This document shows, piece by piece, positions 59,136 to 64,000 of a stretch of 64,000 nt of DNA. Position numbers and translations under genes: made by a program. Source of the stretch: CAZVFX01 sp964626565 (GTDB lineage: Bacteria; Myxococcota_A; UBA9042; CAIXZC01); NCBI GenBank assembly GCA_964626565.1, contig CAZVFX010000007.1, positions 1 to 64,000 of the forward strand, written 5' to 3'. The stretch's first letter is position 1, and each line of letters begins with the position of its first letter. Below the pieces are notes generated by a model. It had not been told where the DNA came from, did no database searches, and saw only the letters and a list, made by a program, of their open reading frames with translations.

Positions 59136-62100
59136 TTACTGCGCGCAGTCGCCGCCGTCCCAGCCGAACGCCGCACAGTTGAAGTGACCAAGGCCGCTGC
59201 TCTCGTTGTTGACGTCGTCGTCGCAAACGCCGTCCCCGATCCAGGCACTGGGGAAGCAGTCACCGTTACAGTCCGGCTCGTACCCGTCGTCGCACGCCCC
59301 GCCCCCGCATGCGGGGCACAGGTCCTCGGCGTCGGCAGCGCACAATCCGTCCCATTCTACCTCGCAGCAGAACGAGTCCCCGGCGCAAACCGCAGCCTGG
59401 CAGGCCGGGTCGTTGCAGCCGACAGAGCCGTTGGACGCACAGCAGTCGCCCTGGCAGCCACCGCAGTCGCCGGCGCAGTTCACGCAGTTTTCATTGGCGT
59501 CGCAGTTGCCGTCGCCGCAGAACGGCTCCGGCGCACAAGCGGGGCACAAGTCCGCAGCGCCGGCGGCGCAAGCGTTGTCCCAGTTCACGTTGCAGCACCA
59601 CGGGTCCGCCGCGCAAACCGCAGCCTGGCACATCGGATCGTTGCAGCCGATGGAGCCGTTGGAAGCGCAGCAGTCGCCCTGGCAACCGCCACAGTCACCG
59701 GGACAGCTCACGCAATCTTCGTCCGCGTCGCAGTTGCCGTCACCGCAGAACGGGTCCACCGCACACACAGCGCAGGTGGCCAGCGCATCCTCGGCGCAGA
59801 TGCCGTCCCAATTTGTTTCGCAGCAGAACGGGTCAGCCGCACAGATGGCCGCCTGGCAAGCCAGGTCATTACAGCCGATGGAGCCGTTGGACTCGCAGCA
59901 GTCACCCTGGCAGCCGCCGCAGTCACCCGGACAGGTCACGCAGTCTTCGTCCGCGTCACAGTTGCCGTCACCGCAGAACGGCTCCGGCGCACAAGCGGGG
60001 CACAAGTCCGCAGCGCCGGCGGCGCAAGCGTTGTCCCAGTTCACGTTGCAGCACCACGGGTCCGCCGCGCAAACCGCAGCCTGGCACATCGGATCGTTGC
60101 AGCCGATGGAGCCGTTGGAAGCGCAGCAGTCGCCCTGGCAACCGCCACAGTCCCCTGCACAGCCCACGCAGTCTTCGTCCGCGTCGCAGTTGCCGTCACC
60201 GCAGAACGGGTCCACCGCGCACCCGGCGCACATGTCCAGGGCCTGACCAGCACAAATGCTATCCCACTTCGTGTCGCAGCAGTACGGATCGGCTGCGCAC
60301 ACCGTGGCTTCGCAAGTCTCGTCGTCGCAACCGGGGGTGTCGTTGGCCGCACAGCAGTCGCCGCCGCATGAACCACAGTCGTCGGCTGCCGCCGCACAGA
60401 GGCTATCCCAGGTGTTGGTGCAGCAGAACGGGTCCGCGTCGCACACACAGTCCTGGACCGCCTTGTTGTCGCAGCCCGGCGTGCCGTTGGCGATGCAGCA
60501 TGAGCCCTCGCCCTCGCACCACCCGCAATCTTCGGGGCAGTCGGCACAGGTCTCGGCGCCGTTGCAGGAGCCGTCACCACATTCCGGGCCCACCGCACAA
60601 GCCTCGCACGTGTCCTCGGCCGCGCCGGCACAGATGCTGTCCCACTTGGTGTCGCAGCAGTAGGGGTCGGCCGCACATATGGTCGCTTCGCAGGTCTCGT
60701 CGTCGCAGCCAGGGGTCTCGTTGGCCGCACAGCAGTCACCGTCGCAGGTGCCGCATTCGTCGGCCTGTGAGGCGCACAGGGCGTCCCACTGGCTGGTGCA
60801 GCAGAATGCGTCCATGTCGCACACACATGCGGTTACCGCCGGATCGTCGCAGCCGGGAGTGCCGTTGGCGATGCAGCAGCCGCCCTCACCCGGGCACCAG
60901 CCGCAATCCTCCGGGCAATCTTCGCAGCCCTCGTCGCCAGTGCACGCACCGTCGCCGCACACCGGGCCCGCGATGCAGATTTCGCACATATCCTCGGCCT
61001 CGCCGGCGCAGATGTCATCCCACTTGGTGTCACAGCAGTAGGGGTCCACCTCGCACACGGCAGCTTCGCAGGTCTCATCGTCACAACCGGGAGTGTCGTT
61101 GCCCGCACAGCAGTCGCCGTTGCAGGTGCCGCACTCGTCGGCCTGTGAAGCGCACAGGCTGTCCCACTGGTTGGTGCAGCAGTAGGCGTCCATGTCGCAC
61201 ACACACTGGGTCACGTCGGGATCGTCGCAGCCGGGGGTGCCGTTGGCGATGCAGCAGCCGCCCTCACCCGGGCACCAGCCGCAATCTTCCGGACAGTCTT
61301 CGCAGCCCTCGTCGCCAGTGCACGCACCGTCGCCGCACACCGGGCCCGCGATGCAGATTTCGCACATATCCTCGGCCTCGCCGGCGCAGATGTCATCCCA
61401 CTTGGTGTCACAGCAGTAGGGGTCCACCTCGCACACGGCAGCTTCGCAGGTCTCATCGTCACAACCGGGAGTGTCGTTGCCCGCACAGCAGTCGCCGTTG
61501 CAGGTGCCGCACTCGTCGGCCTGTGAAGCGCACAGGCTGTCCCACTGGTTGGTGCAGCAGTAGGCGTCCATGTCGCACACACACTGGGTCACGTCGGGAT
61601 CGTCGCAGCCGGGGGTGCCGTTGGCGATGCAGCAGCCGCCCTCACCCGGGCACCAGCCGCAATCTTCCGGACAGTCTTCGCAGCCCTCGTCGCCAGTGCA
61701 CGCACCGTCGCCGCACACCGGGCCCGCGATGCAGATTTCGCACATATCCTCGGCTGCGCCGGCGCAGATGCCGTCCCACTTGGTGTCGCAGCAGTACGGA
61801 TCGGCCTCACACACCGAGGCCTCGCAGGTCTCGTCATCGCAACCCGGAGTGTCGTTGCCCACACAGCAGTCGCCGTTGCAGGTGCCGCATTCGTCAGCTT
61901 CGGAAGCGCACAGGCTGTCCCACTGGCTCTCGCAGCAATACGGGTCCATGTCGCACACACACTCGGTCACTGCAGGATCGTCACAACCGGGGGTGCCGTT
62001 AGCGATGCAGCAGCCGCCCTCACCCGGGCACCAGCCGCAATCTTCAGGGCAGTCTTCGCAGCCCTCGTCGCCGGTGCACGCACCGTCGCCGCACACCGGG

Positions 62101-64000
62101 CCGGCAATGCAGATTTCGCACATATCCTCGGCCGCACCGGCGCAGATGCCGTCCCACTTGGTGTCGCAGCAGTACGGATCGGCCTCACACACCGAGGCTT
62201 CGCAGGTCTCGTCGTCGCAACCCGGAGTATCGTTGCCCACGCAGCAGTCGCCGTTGCAGGTGCCGCACTCGTCGGCCTCCGACGCGCAAAGCTGGTCCCA
62301 TGCGGTTTCGCAGCAGTACGGGTCCATATCGCACACGCATGCGGTCACTTCGGGATCGTCGCAGCCGGGGGTCCCGTTCGCGATGCAGCAGCCGCCTTCA
62401 CCCTCACACCAGCCGCAATCTTCGGGGCAATCCTGACAGGTCTCGTCACCGTTACAGGAACCGTCCCCACACTCAGGACCCACCATGCAGATGTCGCACA
62501 TTTCCAGCGCTTCGTTGGCGCAGATGTTGTCCCAGTTCACGTCGCAGCAGTAAGCATCAGCTTCGCACACCGTGGCTTCGCAGCCTTCATCGTCACAACC
62601 GGCGTTGCCGTTGGCTTCGCAGCAATTTCCGTTGCAGGAGCCGCACTCGTCGGCTTCAGAGGCGCAAAGGCCGTCCCACGCAGTCTGGCAGCAGTACGGG
62701 TCCATCTCGCACACACAAGCCTGGACGTCCGGGTCATCACAACCTACGGAGCCGTTGGCGATGCAGCAGGAACCTTCGCCGGCGCAGAAGCCACAATCTT
62801 CGGGGCAGTCTTCGCAGGTCTCAGCTCCGTTGCACGAGCCATCGCCACACTCGGGGCCGACGAGGCAGATTTCGCACGTGTCAGCGGCCGCCGCAGCACA
62901 CAGGTCGTCCCAAGTGACATTACAGCAGAAAGGATCTGCTTCACAAACCGCAGCCTCGCAATCTTCGTCGTCGCAGCCCGGAGTGTCATTGGCTTCGCAG
63001 CAGTCGCCGTTGCAGCTACCGCACTCATCAGCTTCCGAAGCGCACAGGCTGTCCCACTGGCTCTCGCAGCAATACGGGTCCATGTCGCAGACGCATGCCG
63101 TCACATCGGCGTCATCGCAACCGGGAGTACCGTTGGCCAGGCAGCAGTTGCCCTCGCACGGCCCGCAGTCTTCCGAGCAGTTGCCACAGTTCTCGGCTTC
63201 GCCGCAGTCGCCGTCGCCGCAGAACGGCCCGGCGCCGCAGACAGCACACATCTGCAACGCCTCGTCGCCGCAAATGCCATCCCACTGGGTCTCGCAGCAG
63301 TAGGGATCAACGGCGCAGACGGTGGCCTCGCACTCGGCATCTTCACAGCCGGGGGTGCCGTTAGCCTCGCAGCAGTCACCCTTGACTTCGCCGCAGATAG
63401 CGCCGCAGTCGTTCTCAGCCTCAGTGGCGCAAGCACCATCCCAGGTCACGTCGCAGCAGTAAGCGTCCAGTTCACAAACACACGCTTCGATATCCTCATC
63501 GTCACAGCCAGGGGTACCGTTGGACGCACAGCAGTCGCCGCCGCAGGAGCCGCAATCGTCAGCCCCGGCTGCGCACAGTCCGTCCCACGTGGTGTTGCAG
63601 CAGAACGGGTCTGCAGCACACACACACTCCTGGACCTCCAGGTCGTCGCAACCGGGAGTGCCGTTGGAGATGCAGCAAGAGCCCTCGCCGGCGCAGAAGC
63701 CGCAATCCTGCGGGCAGTCTTCGCAAGTCTCGGCCCCGTTGCATTCGCCGTCGCCGCAAATGGGGTCTATGCCGCCGCAGTCGGCGCCGCAATCGGCCTC
63801 CGCCTCACCGGCGCAAATGCCGTCCCAGTTCACTTCGCAGCAATACGGATCCAACTCGCAAACACAATCCTGGATGTCAATATCGTCGCAACCCGGCGTG
63901 CCGTTGCTCTCGCAGCAGTCACCGGCGCAATCGCCGCAGTCCTCGGCGCAAGTGGCGCAGGTCTCTTCCGCGTTGCATTCGCCGTCGCCGCACCACGGTT
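59136..64000 (-). CDS. Giant Cys-rich tandem-repeat protein (3' part; start outside window)
   Basis: The frame is open from the window edge to 59136, at least 1620 residues without a start. It is built from about 24 units of 43-54 residues (CCxxNGTPGCDD-x-CVC-x-DPYCC-x-WDxxC) and 22-residue GDG spacers (CGDGxC-x-ExCxxCPxDCGxC). Two unit types alternate, giving a 126-residue super-repeat through the centre; nearer the end the period falls to 76. The C-terminus (CNGDCFPSAWIGDG, FGWDGGDC) looks like a Lin-12/Notch repeat. Cys makes up about one residue in six, so extensive disulfides are expected, which implies an extracellular site. It lies 86 bases before ftsY on the same strand. Confidence 0.85.
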   Translation of the reverse strand, partial: PWCGDGECNAEETCATCAEDCGDCAGDCCESNGTPGCDDIDIQDCVCELDPYCCEVNWDGICAGEAEADCGADCGGIDPICGDGECNGAETCEDCPQDCGFCAGEGSCCISNGTPGCDDLEVQECVCAADPFCCNTTWDGLCAAGADDCGSCGGDCCASNGTPGCDDEDIEACVCELDAYCCDVTWDGACATEAENDCGAICGEVKGDCCEANGTPGCEDAECEATVCAVDPYCCETQWDGICGDEALQMCAVCGAGPFCGDGDCGEAENCGNCSEDCGPCEGNCCLANGTPGCDDADVTACVCDMDPYCCESQWDSLCASEADECGSCNGDCCEANDTPGCDDEDCEAAVCEADPFCCNVTWDDLCAAAAADTCEICLVGPECGDGSCNGAETCEDCPEDCGFCAGEGSCCIANGSVGCDDPDVQACVCEMDPYCCQTAWDGLCASEADECGSCNGNCCEANGNAGCDDEGCEATVCEADAYCCDVNWDNICANEALEMCDICMVGPECGDGSCNGDETCQDCPEDCGWCEGEGGCCIANGTPGCDDPEVTACVCDMDPYCCETAWDQLCASEADECGTCNGDCCVGNDTPGCDDETCEASVCEADPYCCDTKWDGICAGAAEDMCEICIAGPVCGDGACTGDEGCEDCPEDCGWCPGEGGCCIANGTPGCDDPAVTECVCDMDPYCCESQWDSLCASEADECGTCNGDCCVGNDTPGCDDETCEASVCEADPYCCDTKWDGICAGAAEDMCEICIAGPVCGDGACTGDEGCEDCPEDCGWCPGEGGCCIANGTPGCDDPDVTQCVCDMDAYCCTNQWDSLCASQADECGTCNGDCCAGNDTPGCDDETCEAAVCEVDPYCCDTKWDDICAGEAEDMCEICIAGPVCGDGACTGDEGCEDCPEDCGWCPGEGGCCIANGTPGCDDPDVTQCVCDMDAYCCTNQWDSLCASQADECGTCNGDCCAGNDTPGCDDETCEAAVCEVDPYCCDTKWDDICAGEAEDMCEICIAGPVCGDGACTGDEGCEDCPEDCGWCPGEGGCCIANGTPGCDDPAVTACVCDMDAFCCTSQWDALCASQADECGTCDGDCCAANETPGCDDETCEATICAADPYCCDTKWDSICAGAAEDTCEACAVGPECGDGSCNGAETCADCPEDCGWCEGEGSCCIANGTPGCDNKAVQDCVCDADPFCCTNTWDSLCAAAADDCGSCGGDCCAANDTPGCDDETCEATVCAADPYCCDTKWDSICAGQALDMCAGCAVDPFCGDGNCDADEDCVGCAGDCGGCQGDCCASNGSIGCNDPMCQAAVCAADPWCCNVNWDNACAAGAADLCPACAPEPFCGDGNCDADEDCVTCPGDCGGCQGDCCESNGSIGCNDLACQAAICAADPFCCETNWDGICAEDALATCAVCAVDPFCGDGNCDADEDCVSCPGDCGGCQGDCCASNGSIGCNDPMCQAAVCAADPWCCNVNWDNACAAGAADLCPACAPEPFCGDGNCDANENCVNCAGDCGGCQGDCCASNGSVGCNDPACQAAVCAGDSFCCEVEWDGLCAADAEDLCPACGGGACDDGYEPDCNGDCFPSAWIGDGVCDDDVNNESSGLGHFNCAAFGWDGGDCAQ
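59524..60152 (-). repeat. 173-bp identical blocks 456 bp apart
   Basis: Blocks 59524-59696 and 59980-60152 are identical by eye. They are every second unit of the 76-residue (228-bp) period in the C-terminal part of the Cys-rich protein. Confidence 0.8.
60843..63110 (-). repeat. 378-bp super-repeat of the Cys-rich protein gene
   Basis: Six successive periods start at 60843, 61221, 61599, 61977, 62355 and 62733. Copies 60843-61220 and 61221-61598 differ at only four positions seen by eye, and the third is identical to the second for its first 150 or so bases. The later copies diverge gradually, so the array is being homogenised or recently expanded. Confidence 0.85.

Noticed and set aside
59309..62002. 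Very long plus-strand reading frames opposite the Cys-rich protein
   Set aside because: They are Arg/Ser- or Ser/Gln-rich mirror translations of a repetitive GC-rich gene, with no ribosome sites or domains.
60843..63110. CRISPR or minisatellite array
   Set aside because: The 378-bp units are in frame and encode conserved Cys modules, without short repeats and unique spacers.
1..64000. tRNA, rRNA or riboswitch genes
   Set aside because: No cloverleaf, rRNA-like or riboswitch-like stretch was recognised by eye; a covariance-model scan would be decisive.

Overview
The window is a GC-rich bacterial chromosome segment with the gene content of an uncultivated, at least partly anaerobic relative of the Myxococcota / former Deltaproteobacteria. 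The evidence is three large lipoproteins with MopE-type Cys/Asp repeats, an AgmX/PglI-type TonB-like protein, paired short outer-membrane barrels of the myxobacterial type, a three-domain NifU with NifS, a GTP-type PEP carboxykinase, and a ferredoxin-dependent 2-oxoacid oxidoreductase joined to an Hnd/Nuo-type diaphorase. No rRNA, tRNA, CRISPR array, prophage or intact insertion sequence was recognised. No gene-free stretch exceeds 300 bases.

Layout. 1-3.8 kb (minus): cmk-era-der chain, then grpE. 3.9-7.8 kb (plus): M48 membrane protease and a six-hairpin-glycosidase-like lipoprotein. 7.8-12.8 kb (minus): MopE-type lipoprotein with a Gly-rich tail, CPBP-like membrane protein, NAD-dependent epimerase. 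12.9-14.6 kb (plus): small Cys protein, M50 protease, RluB-type pseudouridine synthase. 14.6-23.1 kb (minus): an 11-gene redox operon (P-loop ATPase, ferredoxin, three 2-oxoacid oxidoreductase subunits, NuoE/NuoF/NuoG-N, a 16-Cys ferredoxin, DUF6599-like lipoprotein, Tat-exported DUF362). 23.3-33.5 kb (plus): lamin-tail-domain lipoprotein, thermonuclease lipoprotein and two MopE-type lipoproteins. 33.5-41.7 kb: nifU-nifS, NmrA-like protein, esterase, pckG, and the yciO-like and nadB pair. 41.9-45.9 kb (plus): PEGA, TPR and AgmX-like envelope proteins. 46-50.4 kb: degenerate sigma54-activator-like regulator, Cys-rich exported protein, tatA, LysM protein, degenerate signal-peptidase-like protein. 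50.4-54.6 kb (minus): poly-Lys lipoprotein and a minimal bacterial microcompartment (BMC) locus preceded by nikR. 54.6-59 kb (minus): membrane protein, DUF4332-like protein, two outer-membrane barrels, ftsY. 59.1-64 kb (minus): the C-terminal part of a giant Cys-rich repeat protein that runs off the window.

The most interesting system is the compact BMC locus: a hexamer shell protein, a EutN/CcmL vertex protein, a PduP/EutE-like CoA-acylating aldehyde dehydrogenase with an apparent encapsulation peptide, and a PduT-like tandem shell protein. It has no signature enzyme, phosphotransacylase or alcohol dehydrogenase nearby. It follows directly on a nikR gene that keeps all four nickel ligands. 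The intergenic region holds a predicted promoter whose -10 box lies inside a perfect 8-bp inverted repeat (CAGTAGCG-N13-CGCTACTG). A nickel-responsive microcompartment is therefore a concrete hypothesis.

Secondary points of interest are the redox operon, which joins 2-oxoacid oxidation, ferredoxins, an NADH-type diaphorase and two exported proteins without a hydrogenase, and the giant Cys-rich protein, whose 126-residue super-repeat contains near-identical 378-bp copies.
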